Positions 46,109-62,590 are shown, counted from the first letter of the stretch. The stretch is DNA of 64,000 nt from Lumbricus terrestris (GCA_949752735.1 OX457042.1:27991098-28055097), one strand, 5' to 3'. Translations and numbers: made by a program. Notes: a model not told the origin generated them from the sequence alone.

Positions 46109-47510
46109 CAGGGTGGCTCAAAAAAAACGTACCACCGGGGAAAATGCGATATCTTCGCAGCCGATTGGGGTTTTTCTGCGAAAATATCCCAATTTGTAGG
46201 AGAATGAATTTCCAACAATCCCTGAAAGTTTCATTTGAAACTTTTCATGTTTGCAAAAGTTACAGCTGTTCAAACTTAAAATTTCGTTTTTTCAATTATC
46301 CGGAGAATCATGCTCCAATACAAGTGATTTCATTAGGATGTTTGGCAAATTACAACACACACACATTGATGATGATGTCATACGACCTCACTATGAGCTG
46401 TAAAGAAGCTGTTTATGAAGCAATCTGCTGGTATTTGGTGATATTTTATAGATTAAGGTTTCAATTGGTGAACCCAAACAATGAACGTCATGGGCAAAGT
46501 TTCTGCAAAAGATAAAATGGGAACTCGGACTTTGCATGAACAGAGACTGAGACATCGCGTGATCATAGCAAAATACCCAGTGAAAAGTGGAGCCTGAGCA
46601 CATTGAAGACTATCTGCAAACGGGTTTATGTAACGAAGATCAGATGTCGGAAGAGAGGCAGGAAGTGGTCGCTTGATCTGACGGAAAAAGCGCGATTTTC
46701 ACGAAATTCGCTTGGTAATCGAAAGGTCAAGTTTGCAAAGCAAATCGTGGTTTCGGCATCAGATATGCCGGCGTGTGTTGCGGCTGCAAGAAAAGACTGC
46801 AATTAATCCAATTCAGTAGGTTAGATGTCAAACTCATCATTGAACTCGCTTACCCAGACTCATTGAAGACCAGGCATGCTCTAACATCTGGTTTTATTAT
46901 GCAGCAGGACAGTGCGCCTGCTTGCTCGCACGGCAAGGTTGATTATGATGGCGCTACCTTATTGACATCAACTGAAGTAAATGCATTGGCAAAGATGATT
47001 TACAAACTCGCCAGACCTTAACCCTCTTGTTTATCACGTCTGGGGAGCTATGCTGGAACGCTGCAAGACATTTAATCCCAAGTTGGAGAACATTGGCCAG
47101 CTGAAGCAAGTCTTGCTGCTAATGTGGGGTCAGTTGCCGCAGGACCCGACCAACAAGGCCATACTGAGCTTCACAAAAAGAATTTGAGCTTGTGTTAAGG
47201 CAGAGAGTGGACACTCTCATTATACCTTACAATAAACTGCAAAACCGAATGCTGAGGTCGTAGGGAAAAGTGATATCATATGACATGGAAATCTACAAGT
47301 GACGTAAATTTTACGCGGATATTTGAAAAAACGAAATTTTAAGTTTGAACAGCTGTAACTTTTGCAAACATGAAAAGTTTCAAATGAAACTTTCAGGGAT
47401 TGTTGGAAATTCATTCTCCTACAAATTGGGATATTTTCGCAGAAAAAGTTCAATCGGCGGCGAAGATATCGCATTTTCCCCGGTGGTACGTTTTTTTTTG
47501 AGCCACCCTG
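46109..47510 (+). mobile_element. Tc1/mariner-type transposon, 1402 bp, ~207-bp terminal inverted repeats, TA target
   Basis: Ends CAGGGTGGCTCAAAAAAAAC in inverted orientation, flanked by TA on both sides. The terminal repeats match over about 207 bp with few differences. Between them lies a broken + strand transposase (listed separately). Confidence 0.92.
46482..47192 (+). pseudogene. Degenerate Tc1/mariner transposase
   Basis: Fragments in shifting frames read HRVIIAKYPVKSGA, TICKRVYVTKIRCRKRGRKW, FIMQQDSAPACSHGK and VWGAMLERCKTF. FxQQDxAPxH and (L/D)YHVWGxMLE are the family's catalytic-core landmarks (second Asp of the DDE/D triad and the region just before the third). Frameshifts and stops show the copy cannot make a transposase. 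Confidence 0.85.
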
Positions 47511-47595
47511 TAGAGTGAAACATATATGGTTCTCAGGCACTAGAGGACGTGGGGTCACGTAGCATAGTGAGGACACTTTCAGAGAGTAATCATGG

Positions 47596-47990
47596 TCAAG
47601 TTTTTGGAACTGAGGGGTATAGTGCCAAACCAAAATCAGCTGGGCTTTGGAAGAGTTTAAACTTTAAGGAGAGACTATTAGAAGACATCCAAAGGTGAAG
47701 CTCGAGAGAGAGTGCTCCAATTTGACTACCCAGAAGGAGTTGAGAGAAGGACCATGTATGCTTACATGCACACAAGATTGACATCGTCGGAAAAATGGCG
47801 GCCAGTTGCCGAATAATTATTGTTCCGGAAAAGAGAGGATATACAAAAGATGAATAAGACTAAGAGGGACCTGTATAGGACAGAACCATGAGGAATTAAC
47901 CACAGCCACTGCAACAGGGATCCACTGTGTCGTATACAGTCACCAGTGCGGTCAGTCAGGTAGGACCGAAGCCAAAGGAAGTTCAAAGAC
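47596..47990 (-). pseudogene. LINE reverse transcriptase fragment (L2/CR1-like), broken
   Basis: The - strand frame reads WLRSYLTDRTGDCIRHSG, IPHGSVLYRSLLVLFIF and FSDDVNL, matching the known WLxSYLxDRxQ, VPQGSxLGPLLFxxY and FADDxxL blocks of non-LTR reverse transcriptases; the usual PQG is PHG and the A of FADD is S. After a frameshift, LHLWMSSNSLSLKFKLF fits the following thumb region. No ends were found. Confidence 0.8.
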
Positions 47991-48900
47991 GTTGTAGCAG
48001 AATTTCATGTAAACCATATATCCTACTTCGTCCTATTTCTGCAACTTCGCTGCGTCCTATTAGGTCCTCTGATCGGCTTGACCTATTTGTTCCTCGCGTC
48101 AGGGCCACAATGGCTCATCCTAGAATTCTAGATCATTTGCCTGCATGGGTGATAATCAAAGTTGAGAACAGTCAGAAAGACACGACACAGAAAATATAAA
48201 TAACTGTTGCTTTATTATAAAGTCCATCGTCCCACACTGTCAATCGATTGTATTGGCAAAAACTGTTTCAATTTCGAATAATCATATTGAAGAGTTTCTT
48301 GTGCGAGGTCGAATCAGTGTCAGCCTCGTTGTCGATTGAGTTGAGATTGTCCTTCTGATGCCGTGTTTTGATGGCACACTGCGATCTGGCTCCACGTCAC
48401 TTGCAAGTCTCCACGTCCACCATTTTCCTCTAATCATTTCGCCCATTCATCCCCTTTCTCATCCCACGGCTCAACAACGCACAGCACACAAATAAAAAAT
48501 AAATTTAAAATTAATAATAATGGGCTTGCGGGATTTTGTGCCGTGGCGTCCGCGCCAGGGGCCCTCCTGCCTTTACGAGGAGCTTACGGGGTTTTACGCC
48601 ACGCCAGAGGCCCGGCAGGTACTAATACAAATAAATTACAAACAAACAACAACAAAAACAATACAGAGCCACACAACCGTCACTCATCACAACCTCTCAG
48701 GCCAATCCTCTCAGACAGTCATACAGCGTATCCTAAAGCAACACAGAAAATCCACGAAGATTATGTTACATGCTATGACAGATATTATGTGGTATCGTAG
48801 GAAGAAATAGAGTGGGCCTTAAAGACTATCCTGCATGCTTAGCCCAGCTTGGATATGCCTCGTTTGTTGGCTAATTAATCCAGCCGATAGCTGAATGGAT
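47991..48900. other. Intergenic, no recognised gene
   Basis: Open frames on the + strand (47927-48199 and 48520-48810) show no known domain. A motif CGCGCCAGGGGCCCTCCTGC at 48552 is G+C-rich without further context. Confidence 0.4.
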
Positions 48901-49055
48901 AGATCATAGATGAGTGGATGGATGAATGGATGGATGAATGGATGGATGGATGAATGGATGGATGAATGAATGAATGAATGGATGGATGGATGGATGGATG
49001 GATGAATGAATGAATGAATGAATGAATGGATGAATGGATGGATGGATGAACAAGC
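48900..49055. repeat. (ATGG)/(AATG) tetranucleotide microsatellite
   Basis: Alternating GGATGGATGAATG blocks. The Ser/Ile/His/Pro repeats in open frames are artefacts. Confidence 0.95.
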
Positions 49056-49359
49056 AGGATAATTGATAGATCATTAGAATGGTGTGTAAGCGGGATGAAT
49101 GAATGAACAAATCGATTCTTGCCTTCATGAGTACACATGTAGTTGCGGCTTCGTGCGTTTGACGATCGCTCGGAATTTCCATCAGTTGATTCAGGTCGTA
49201 TAGCCAACTTCTAGACAATGCACGGTTGCGCCCCGTCTTCAGGTAATTTTCATCTTGATTCCGAATGGTTCTCCACGTCTAGACGAAATAAGACAGAGGA
49301 ATTATCGCCCATGTACAATGTAGGCTACATGTACATGTAATTTCACAACGTGGCCCATG

Positions 49360-49520
49360 CAGTGGCGTAGCCAGGAATTTTTCATGGGGGGGGTTTATGG
49401 CCGGAAACCCTGTTTTTTGCTATTTTTTCTTACTTAAATGGAAAAATAACCTTAAAATTTTTTTCACCCGGAGCCAATGGGGGGTTTTAACCCCCGAAAC
49501 CCCCCTTGCCTACGCCACTG
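49360..49520. mobile_element. hAT-type MITE, 161 bp, target duplication GGCCCATG
   Basis: Ends CAGTGGCGTAGCCAGG and (reversed) CAGTGGCGTAGGCAAGG. Identical 8-bp flanks at 49352-49359 and 49521-49528. Confidence 0.95.
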
Positions 49521-49631
49521 GGCCCATGTACTAAGTAGCAATGTAGGCTACATGTTAGTTCACAACGTGGCCCTCTAATCTGCGAAATCGATAATATTAT
49601 CATTTATGTGTGCGACCAAATACTACATACA

Positions 49632-49729
49632 TGACGTCATAATGAGCTTCATTATTCCTTGTCAGTGGTCTCAAAATATAAATGACGTCATATTAGACTT
49701 CTTGTGGGGAAATCTACATTATTACGTCA
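49632..49729. promoter_or_regulatory. CRE cluster (two perfect, one near-perfect)
   Basis: TGACGTCA at 49632-49639 and 49683-49690, TTACGTCA at 49722-49729, each followed by TAATG or TATTAG. Another perfect copy is at 50354-50361 with CTACGTCA at 50339. No adjacent gene was recognised. Confidence 0.4.
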
Positions 49730-49829
49730 TAATGTTGGAGATGACACGTGTGTTTCGTCCATCGGTTATTGTTGCTATGGCAATAGTCACTGTTTACGAC
49801 ATACAGAGGCAAAGGCAGACAAAATGACC

Positions 49830-50585
49830 TTCGAATTTTAGGCCAAACTTCTCTTATGAGACAAATTTGACACGCTTAATGTAGAGCTGTCTTAATGCTC
49901 GCTAGATGAATATTTAGCAAGAAAAATTCGTGGACATCCGACGCAGCAACAAAAGGAAACGTCCACCGTAAAATAACTTTTTCCAATTTGTAACCTAAGA
50001 CGCCCAATACTTCTTTTTCTACTTCACTTTCATATTCTGTTTTTACAATTTGCATAAGTTAATTTTCCTCATAATGATGTTTCCTGTTTGACTAAATTTC
50101 TTTAGTTAATTATCAATTATTTTCGATCCTTGAAATGACGGAGAAAAAAGTCTCTCACTTACATTACGAATAATTTCTTTTTCACTTCGATGATCGACTG
50201 CCGCTCAGTTCTGGAACAATGTTGGTCTTCGTTTTATTCTTTTCCGACCATCTTTGTCGCATTTTGTTGTCGTTTTAATCGTTTTTGGCGTCGTCTTCTT
50301 CGGCTGCTTCACAGAACTGAACAACGACAAAAGCCATCTACGTCATATTGTGATGACGTCATATTTTAGAATTGTGTCGTCACTTGAATTTTATATAAAA
50401 AAGGGAAATCGCAACGGGTGTAGTAAGTATAATCATTTGTGACAACTTCATTGGCATTTCTCTAGATATTATATTGGGGCCACTTGGTGGTGACAATTAC
50501 TCTCCTAACTACTCTTTCCTTCTTTTCTTTCTCACCTCGCCTTCCTATATCCCTTCCCAATATATGAATGTAGTATGCTATGTCC
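49830..50585. other. Intergenic, no recognised gene
   Basis: Unique A+T-rich sequence apart from the CRE-like motifs near 50340-50361. Confidence 0.4.
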
Positions 50586-50589
50586 ACCA

Positions 50590-50800
50590 CTTTAGGTCAC
50601 CCGCAAAGTAGAAGCGCTCCCGACTACAGCGCCGACACTGAATCGGAGTTTCACACCGAAGCGCTGAGCAATTGAGAGTGAAGGACTTGCTCAAGGTCCC
50701 TACGAGTCGGCTTGAGGTGGATTCGAACCTGCAAGCTGCAGCCCTCCGATTGCAAGGCAACGAACATAATTATTAAATCCACTATTCAACCGTGCCCCGC
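50590..50800 (-). mobile_element. tRNA-derived SINE, family A
   Basis: On the - strand GGGGCACGGTTGAATAGTGG, box B GGTTCGAATCC, GGGACCTTGAGCAAGTCCTT and a GGGAGCGCTTCTAC-type tail. A short A/T insertion (near 50765-50775) interrupts the head. Confidence 0.8.
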
Positions 50801-50820
50801 AAATGATACCCTGATCATAT

Positions 50821-50829
50821 TTTTCTAAA

Positions 50830-50871
<42 letters not shown>

Positions 50872-50880
50872 TTTAGAAAA
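50821..50880. repeat. Perfect palindrome with (AT)n centre
   Basis: TTTTCTAAATGAATAT ... ATATTCATTTAGAAAA is a 60-bp perfect inverted repeat, followed by another (AT)n block. Confidence 0.92.
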
Positions 50881-51130
50881 ATATATATATATATATAGCC
50901 TAGGCTACGATAATTTTGCCTTAAACAGAAACTCGATTCGTAGTGTTCAGTCCAGACTATAAAATGGATGGCTTCACTCAATTATAAAACCAAACGTAGG
51001 CCTATACGTGGGAGGACTTGAAGGTAGTGTATAAAGTGAACACGCTGTTGAAACTCTCTATCAGCTCTGCCGCCATTGCCATTTTAAGTAGGCCTATGTA
51101 TATATAGGCCTAGGCTATGAATATTGAATG

Positions 51131-51173
51131 TGCACTGTTATAGGCTATTCAATGAATAGCCTATAACGGTGCA
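51131..51173. repeat. 43-bp near-perfect palindrome
   Basis: TGCACTGTTATAGGCTATTC plus A, then one base, then the complement ending GGTGCA with a single mismatch. Confidence 0.9.
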
Positions 51174-51731
51174 CTTTTGTTGAAGCACCGCTAAACTCAA
51201 AGCCACGGACCGCACCGCTGAACTCAAAAGCAACGATTAAAATTTTCTGAGAATTAGTAACTGTAGGTCTATTAAAATTTACTTTGGAATAATTTTAATG
51301 AATTTAAGCATACTGTGGAGTGAGGCCTAATTTGAATGAATGCGTCGTTGAAACTGAATTGTGTGCTCAAACGCTGTAACATAATAATAAGCAAGGTGAC
51401 AAACCAATGGCTATGCAAGTAGGTCTGTGGTAATGTTTTTTCTTCAGTTTCATAATTTGTGAACATTTGATTAGCATAATAGGCGGGCCATTAAAAGTTA
51501 GTCCGCGTCCGCGAGCCGAACTTCATGTCCTCCTTAACCTCTTTCCACTACAGCGTGATCCATTATATATAGCTTTAGAGAAAGGGCTCACAATTTCATC
51601 CTCCCCAATAAAGACTAAGTCTTCTTAAATTTTATCCAAAGAATGTTATTCAAAATCATGTACTAACTATCTTGACTATAGGTTTTAGGCAGCCATACTG
51701 TCAATTGTGCTCATGTAAACCTACAGCGTTC

Positions 51732-53500
51732 CAGTGGCGTCTAACCCCCCACTTGGAGTGGGAGAACAAACCCCCCCATTTTCGCCGACTTAAAACAATT
51801 GTATGGGAATCTGTTCATATGTTGCGTACGCACACAGTGTTTAATCTAGTACCCCTCCTCTGGGGGGGGATTGAGGTTTCTGGGGGGGAGACAATTGAGC
51901 GTCCGAAGGACGCTCGTGATGCACGTTACACTGTGAGGGGCAGGGGTATGGGATGCGCCCCTCCCCATCAGAAACTTTTTGAATTTGCACATTGCAATGA
52001 CAGCATTTTAAGGTGTCGTATTAACAAAATAGCTGTACTTTTTCAGTGACCCATTAGGAACTGTTTGTATTTCCACATTGCAATGGAAGCATTTTAAGGG
52101 GTCATCTTAACAAAATAGCTGTACATTTTCAGTGACCCATTAGAAACTTTTTGAATTTGCACATTGCAATGGCAGCATTTTAAGGTGCCGTCTTAACAAA
52201 ATAGCTGTAGGCCTACTTTTTCAGTGGCCCATTAGAAACTTTTTGAATTTCCACAATGCAATGGCAGCATTTTAAGGTGTCGTCTTTTTAAAATTACCGG
52301 GACTCGTTTTTCCATGCTGATACTAGCCTAGCCATGGTGTGAGACCTTAAAGTGTCGCCTCCCAATTGCAAACAATTTTTGGATTTGCACATTGCTGCCG
52401 TACGTAGCATTTTAAGCTGTGATGATCTCAGTGCTCAGAGATGTGGTTCAAGACTTCAATAAATGTCGCTCCCAGTGCTTAATTTTTTTTAATTTGCAGA
52501 CTGTGCTGGCGGCTTTTAAGTTGCCATCTTAGACGAATTTTCATTATAGATAAATAAGCTCAATGAATAACACTGTAGTAAATTTATAATGATATTTATG
52601 AAATATTTATGAAACATTGGGGCGATATAGGCATCTCCACCACCCATTTAAATCTCCGTCCATGCGCTTAGAAGCTGAAAGCTAATAATTCGAATTCTCC
52701 ACAGAAACTCTCTGTGTAGGCAGACCTTTAGCTGTTGACAACTCCTGCTGATGTCGATGCAACTCTTCGCGAAATAAGAAAAACTTATAACACAGAAACA
52801 GTCAAATTCGGTTGTCTATGGTAGACCTACATGTATAAACACTATGACTACCATCTAGCTTCCTGCACTTATGGCTTCATCTCTATAGCATGGAAAGACT
52901 CTGCTTTACATCAGAGCTGCTCTTATCCATTTCAGCGATATGCTGGCTGGGAATCTAATGCGAAACATCTGTTATTAGCTTCATTAGGCTTAGGCTACTT
53001 TTACAGAATGGACCACTGTCCGAAGACTGGTGGGGTAGGCTACACGTGCACAGCAAGTGTCAAACGGGTCGTTTGATTCTTGCTGCGCGACCGTCGCAAT
53101 CATTAATTTTGTTGCCTTCATCACCTGCCAAGAGTGGGGCTTCGGCTTGGCTCCGTCAGTAAACGTGATTAGCGATAAGAGGTCAATCCCGAATGGATGT
53201 GTTCCACCCTTGTATGCCAGGGACCTGACTGACACTAATGTCTATGAGTTGCCCTTCTCCCTACCAAATAATAAGTGACATCAAGCGAACCGTGGGTTCG
53301 TTAGTCCAAGATAATAATGTTCTCCGATACATAAATGATGCACAAATAATAATTTTCGTATTCCAGGCCTTTATTTAATAGAAATTCACCAACCCCCCTC
53401 CAATTTACACCCGAAAAACGTCAAACCCCCCACTTTCAGAAACCGTGGGAGAACGTTCTCCCAACCCCCCCCCCCCCCCCCCCATTGGTAGACGCCACTG
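51732..53500. mobile_element. hAT-type non-autonomous element, 1769 bp, target duplication CAGCGTTC
   Basis: Ends CAGTGGCGTCTAACC and (reversed) CAGTGGCGTCTACC. Identical 8-bp flanks at 51724-51731 and 53501-53508. It contains about five ~100-bp direct repeats (see next entry) and a long C run near its right end (about 53465-53483). Open frames inside lack known domains. Confidence 0.9.
51960..52520 (+). repeat. ~100-bp tandem repeats inside the hAT-type element
   Basis: Each unit has CCCATTAGAAACTTTTTGAA, TTTGCACATTGCAATGGCAG, CATTTTAAGGTG and AAAATAGCTGTACTTTTTCA. Four close copies are followed by two diverged ones. Confidence 0.9.
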
Positions 53501-53508
53501 CAGCGTTC

Positions 53509-53932
53509 TATCTGTTGTTTATTGAATTAAACGAATATGCAATACTCTATACTTTTACTCTGGCGCACAGTTTCGCACAGAATAATGCTTTGTATTATTC
53601 CCTTGATATTTTATTAGCGTCAGTGGTAAAAGAGATTTGTTTCTTTGGTGTTAATTCTGTACATTAATTTTCGATCTGCTCGAGTTTTCTTTGAACGGGC
53701 GCTTCTGTTTAAAACTCAGTTAGCCTAAACGTGGATCCTGAACGTTTCACACGTTCCACTAATTTCAGTTTGATTGTTTAATTAAAGGCGGACTCATCAA
53801 CATTGGTGTTAACATCAGTTTATGATATAATTCGTGTCTGTCCGAATGTCCATGATGCTTCGTCTCTCGCTCTGCGTGGGCGTGTGTCTGTTGGATTGTA
53901 TGTCTATCAATCTGTCTGTGCGTGTGTGTGTG

Positions 53933-53980
<48 letters not shown>

Positions 53981-54720
53981 GGGGGAGGGATGGATGTGTG
54001 TTTGCGTGTCTGTTTCGACTAAACTCTGTAGATGTATATATTTATATTAGAGTCCTCTTAAAACAGCTGGGGCAAGCTTCGGAGCTTTGAAGTTTGCTTA
54101 AAGATACATTATAGTGGGAGGCGAAGACAACTCTCTCATTATGGGCTCCACTATCAGTGACTACAGTTACAAGGTTCGTCTGCCTCTCCTGTAACAGTAC
54201 ACCCGCGATAAGTGATCATCCGCGTAAGACTTCAGTTTGGAAGCAGCGTGAAGTTCCATGTAGGAGGTTTATCTGTCATTTCTTATCCAATCATCTACAT
54301 CTGGATAATGTATGTGCGGCGCCAGTAAGCTACAAGAATGCAGATGCCTAAGGTTGGCTATCTATACATGTGCTACAAAAGGATACGAGTTTTAGGAGTC
54401 CAATGAAGTTAACTCGAATCTCCTTGTTGGGAGACCTGTTGGTATACCTATGACTTTACCAAAGACCATGATAAACAGTCTATTAAGTCACGCCTGATTT
54501 ATATTTATATAACGCCAATCAAAATTAAATTCAGGAAAGTCTAGGCGAATTCTATCCGTTTATTAGGCTTCGAGTCAACTCTAGCAAACATTATGAAGTT
54601 CCAGAACTTTGCCATTATAGCATATCGGCTACATAAACGACGAATACCTTGAAAGCCGATTGTTGCTTTTTTAAAATTCAAATTATTCATTCGTGTGCTG
54701 AGCCCGTTATAAAATTTCAT
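53509..54720. other. Intergenic with (TG)n microsatellite
   Basis: (TG)n at about 53920-53980. No gene recognised. Confidence 0.5.
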
Positions 54721-54744
54721 TGTAACACCACCATTTGATGACAT

Positions 54745-55284
<540 letters not shown>

Positions 55285-55289
55285 AAGTT

Positions 55290-56437
55290 GAAAACAATTG
55301 TTATTGTCTTGGAAACCTGAACAAAGAAGATCATCTTGCAGAGAACAATGCTATCCCTTAATTATTATCATTCTGAGAAATCATCAGTAGGGTTGACCTT
55401 GGATAGTTAACAACAACAATATTAGTATTTTTATAATTTTATCCTGCATCGTTGACCATATAAGCTATAACGGTGTAACCTATGTAACCAGCTTGGCTTC
55501 GAATCCTTGGATTGGTCTTACTGTATTCCAAGATCTACTACATGGAATAAGTTCCCAGCCCACTGTAAATCGTGACCCATACTTTTTAATCTTTCGGCCT
55601 ATATGGGTCCCTCGTCACTTGCTTGCCCTGGGGCTCATATTTGCGGCAGTTGGTTCTGACGATGTCTACTCCTGTCTGCGGAGCCATTCAAATTCTTTAG
55701 CATTCAATCAGCTTATTGGCTGAGAGTTGCCGCTCAAATGTTCTGCTTAAATTAACGCACTTAATATTTTCCAGGAGCCAGCTATATACCACCTATGTAT
55801 GGATATATATAATATATATATATACATATAATATATACATGTATAATTGTATATAATAAATTTATCACTAGAAACGGTGGTTGCTCCAATGCTACAGGCC
55901 TAATCTAGGTCAATGCAATAGAACAGGAAATTGTCAACGCTTTTAAATATGATCATGTTTCAAACACCAGAAAACAGCGTCTGTTTAGCACCAGCCTGGC
56001 TGCTGCTGTACAACGGTTCCACTATGATTTCACAAACAACGTAAACCCTGTTAACTAAAACTTAAACGAATCTGAAGACAGACGGTATACATTATAGTAG
56101 GAGGTATTGTTATTTCAATTGATCATCCTTTGTCTAACGTCAGTGCCACACCCTGAGGAACTGTCACTCAGAAACCATCTCAATATAGTACATGTCCGCA
56201 CTATATATACCATTGAAGACTAAAACAGTTTCCTTTCCCTCAACGATATTTATAATTAAATACGAAAACATTCATACGAATCGGCGCCAACAAACATTAG
56301 CGCTACAAAAAGAGAATCCGGATATACCCGGATGCGTCGATTTTAATGGCGTGAGATGCGTTTTGTAGCGCATATCTATGGTTTTGTAGCGCATATCTAT
56401 GCTTCGCGTATCGGATATTATATCGGGCAGGTCAGTG
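55290..56437. other. 3' flank of C1q gene, no recognised gene
   Basis: Includes an (AT)-rich palindromic patch near 55800-55860 and a 27-bp direct duplication at 56355-56402 (TTTTGTAGCGCATATCTATG twice). Part is probably the C1q 3' UTR. Confidence 0.45.
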
Positions 56438-60266
<3,829 letters not shown>

Positions 60267-61405
60267 GTTATGTAGAATTATTTCTGTGTTGCTGTTAGAT
60301 GACTTCCGATTCCACTCTCTAGAATCGTTACCGTTCGTTGAAAGCGGTTTGATCGAAACGTAAGCGAAACTCTCTCTATAGTTGTCTGTAACAGCTGACG
60401 GTTGCGTACCGTTCCAATAAAAACAACTTCTCTCCTCGTTCCGATCCGTTCCCGCTGATTCTATTTCATTTACAAACGTGCGCCAAGCGTTGGCTTTTGT
60501 AAGCGTTAAAAACAGCACAGCTTCCGCTATAGCATCAGCAGAACGTGAACTACAGTATAGCTGTTCTATTGCAACAACAGTGAACGAACTGCTACCGTCT
60601 TATTGCAGCAGCAGTTCATGAACGGTATACACTCGCACGAGAACCTTGTGCGGGCGGTGTGGCCGCTCGCAAATCTACACCGTGTGTCGCGAGCATCAAC
60701 GCCCTCGGCGGCAGGCCGCGCGTTAGAACAAGCGCGGACTAATTCGACAGCAGCTCCGGTCCGTTCCAATCCGTTTTCCAAACGGTTGGATGAGATTATC
60801 GCAAGGCTTTGTATCAATAAACCATCAGACAACAGAGGGAGTTACTATACCAGAAGGAGTGTAAGCAACGGTGATCCCTCAAATGTCCGCAGTGCGAGTT
60901 CAGACGTCGGCTAGTGCCGCAGCATTAATCCCTTTCAGAAGAGCGTCGATTTTTTTGTTACACGGTGTAAGAACGGTCGCCATATGCGGTTGATGTGGCT
61001 ATCATCTGCACTCCATTAGTTCGATTTTAATTCGTCAACCCGCTTCTCTCTCACCAAATTATACGTACACTGTGTTTCCAATAAGAAACGGTCGATTTAT
61101 CAACGTCAACTTTGCCTGTAAAGAAAACACATTGTTGAGGGAGACTGAACAGTTAGAAAGACATTAGTGTTTCAATTTTGTTGTGCATGCGAAGGTTTAT
61201 GTTGTGGATCGCGCTGTGCGATAATTGTTATGGTGGGCTCTGCTCGGCATGGTTAGCCTGCTGGGCTGGCAATTAAAGGGTTGAGAGTTCAGATGACAGC
61301 CGGTTAAAAGATGAGTAGCTAAGTACATTATAATATATATTCCAAGAACTTTTCCCTCTACCGTTCTCACAACGGACTCAGCGGTTAAACTTATTAGGTC
61401 TATAT
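60267..61405. other. C1q 5' UTR and probable promoter region
   Basis: CpG-richer than its surroundings at about 60560-60920, with a short inverted repeat around 60560-60625 (TTGCAACAACAGTGAACGAA against a nearby TTCATGAACGG ... TGCAGCAGCAG). The 103-codon + strand frame at 60603-60914 has no known domain. No TATA box could be assigned. Confidence 0.4.
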
Positions 61406-61410
61406 ACATA

Positions 61411-61756
61411 CAGGGTGGGCCAAAAAAGACCCCCTAGGTTTTTTGCCATAACAATGTCTTGACCAAAAGTGACCGTATACACATAGTCCGTGATATAACT
61501 ACAGAGATGAAACTTAATTTAAAAAAATCACTTTCTGTTACTTTTCCTATGCGCTATGTTTTGAAATCGTCAAAAAACAGTGGTTGGACTCACAAAAAGT
61601 GAAATAACGTTTGCTATGTTTGACATATTTTGGTGAAATTTGGCCATTGTATGTAAATATGAATTGTTTTTAAGCCTGAAAAATGTAATTTAAAGTTTCT
61701 TACTTCTGGCCAATCTATTGGCCAAAAACTTTGAGGTTTTGTTTATGCCCACCCTG
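61411..61756. mobile_element. CAGGGTGGGC-end MITE, 346 bp, TA-flanked
   Basis: Ends CAGGGTGGGCCAAAAAAGAC and (reversed) CAGGGTGGGCATAAAC, with TA directly outside both. The interior shares CATATTTTGGTGAAATTTGG and TGTAAATATGAATTG with the 44907 element. Confidence 0.85.
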
Positions 61757-62149
61757 TACGTGCGTATGTAAATGGAGTGTTATGTTCAAGCTGTGAAACT
61801 TCCAATTTTTTTTACTTGAACACATGGTAAAACAGCGTCATCACTATAATACATGGCTGCTCTATGTGCTCATTTTAGAAAGTTTGATATATAGTTCTTG
61901 CTTGGTTTATGTACCATTTTGTTACAATTTCTGCTTGTTGTATTCTTTTGGCGTATTCGATTTTTAAAATCTTTGGGACAATAGAAATGTCAAATTAATC
62001 TAATAGCAGAAAATGACTCATATAGTTCTTGCTTGGTTTGTGTACCATTTTGTTACAATTTCTGCTTATTGTAACTACTCTGATAAGCAATTCAGGACCG
62101 TCTTGGGCAAAAGGGATAGGTCTAAGCTGACTCCAGTGCAACAAACAGG

Positions 62150-62150
<1 letters not shown>
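61757..62150. other. Intergenic with ~45-bp direct duplication
   Basis: ATAGTTCTTGCTTGGTTTATGT and ACCATTTTGTTACAATTTCT at 61890 are repeated at 62019. No gene seen. Confidence 0.5.

Positions 62151-62206
<56 letters not shown>
62150..62206. repeat. (TA)n microsatellite
   Basis: About 28 TA units, preceded by GGC. Confidence 0.97.
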
Positions 62207-62210
<4 letters not shown>

Positions 62211-62281
62211 CACTCCTCTGCAATTAATTATTTATTGCATAATAGTCCACCAGCAGCAGAACAGAGTTGTTGAACTTTATA

Positions 62282-62590
62282 TTCATTCATTCATTCATTC
62301 ATTCATTCGAGTATTTGTATAGCGCCTCTTCAAGGAAACTACTCAGAGGCGCTCCCGACTCCAGTACGGACAAATAGAACAGTTTTTAAGTGCTTATGGA
62401 ATGTGTCAGAGAGTGATCTAGGGAACAGGCGCAGCTCAAGTGGGAGGGCATTCCATACCACTGGGCCAACCACAGAAAAAGCACGACTCTGCATGATGGA
62501 GGTACGAGCAAACGGGACAAAGAGTACTTCCCTATCAGCCGAGCGTATACGGACCGACCAGTCCGATCACTTACACAGGCCTATATAATA
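62282..62590. mobile_element. SINE family A tail joined to an unidentified repeat
   Basis: (ATTC)n, then TATAGCGCCTCTTCAAGGAA and CTACTCAGAGGCGCTCCCGA (SINE tail, - strand), then a G+C-richer unit GGGAACAGGCGCAGCTCAAG, TGGGAGGGCATTCCATACCA and GGGCCAACCACAGAAAAAGC. The latter looks like a dispersed repeat. Confidence 0.5.

Noticed and set aside
46144..46515. 123-codon frame as a gene
   Set aside because: It lies largely in the terminal inverted repeat of the Tc1/mariner element and is not the transposase frame.
48875..49218. Ser/Ile/His/Pro-rich protein on the - strand
   Set aside because: Entirely explained by the ATGG/AATG microsatellite.
60267..60518. N-terminal extension of the C1q protein to an upstream start
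   Set aside because: The extension would bury a strong signal peptide in the protein interior and has no domain; the internal ATG at 60266 fits a secreted protein.
62403..62588. Short coding exon (SSSGRAFHTTGPTTEKA)
   Set aside because: It is attached to a SINE tail and has the look of a dispersed repeat; no splice sites or partner exons were found.
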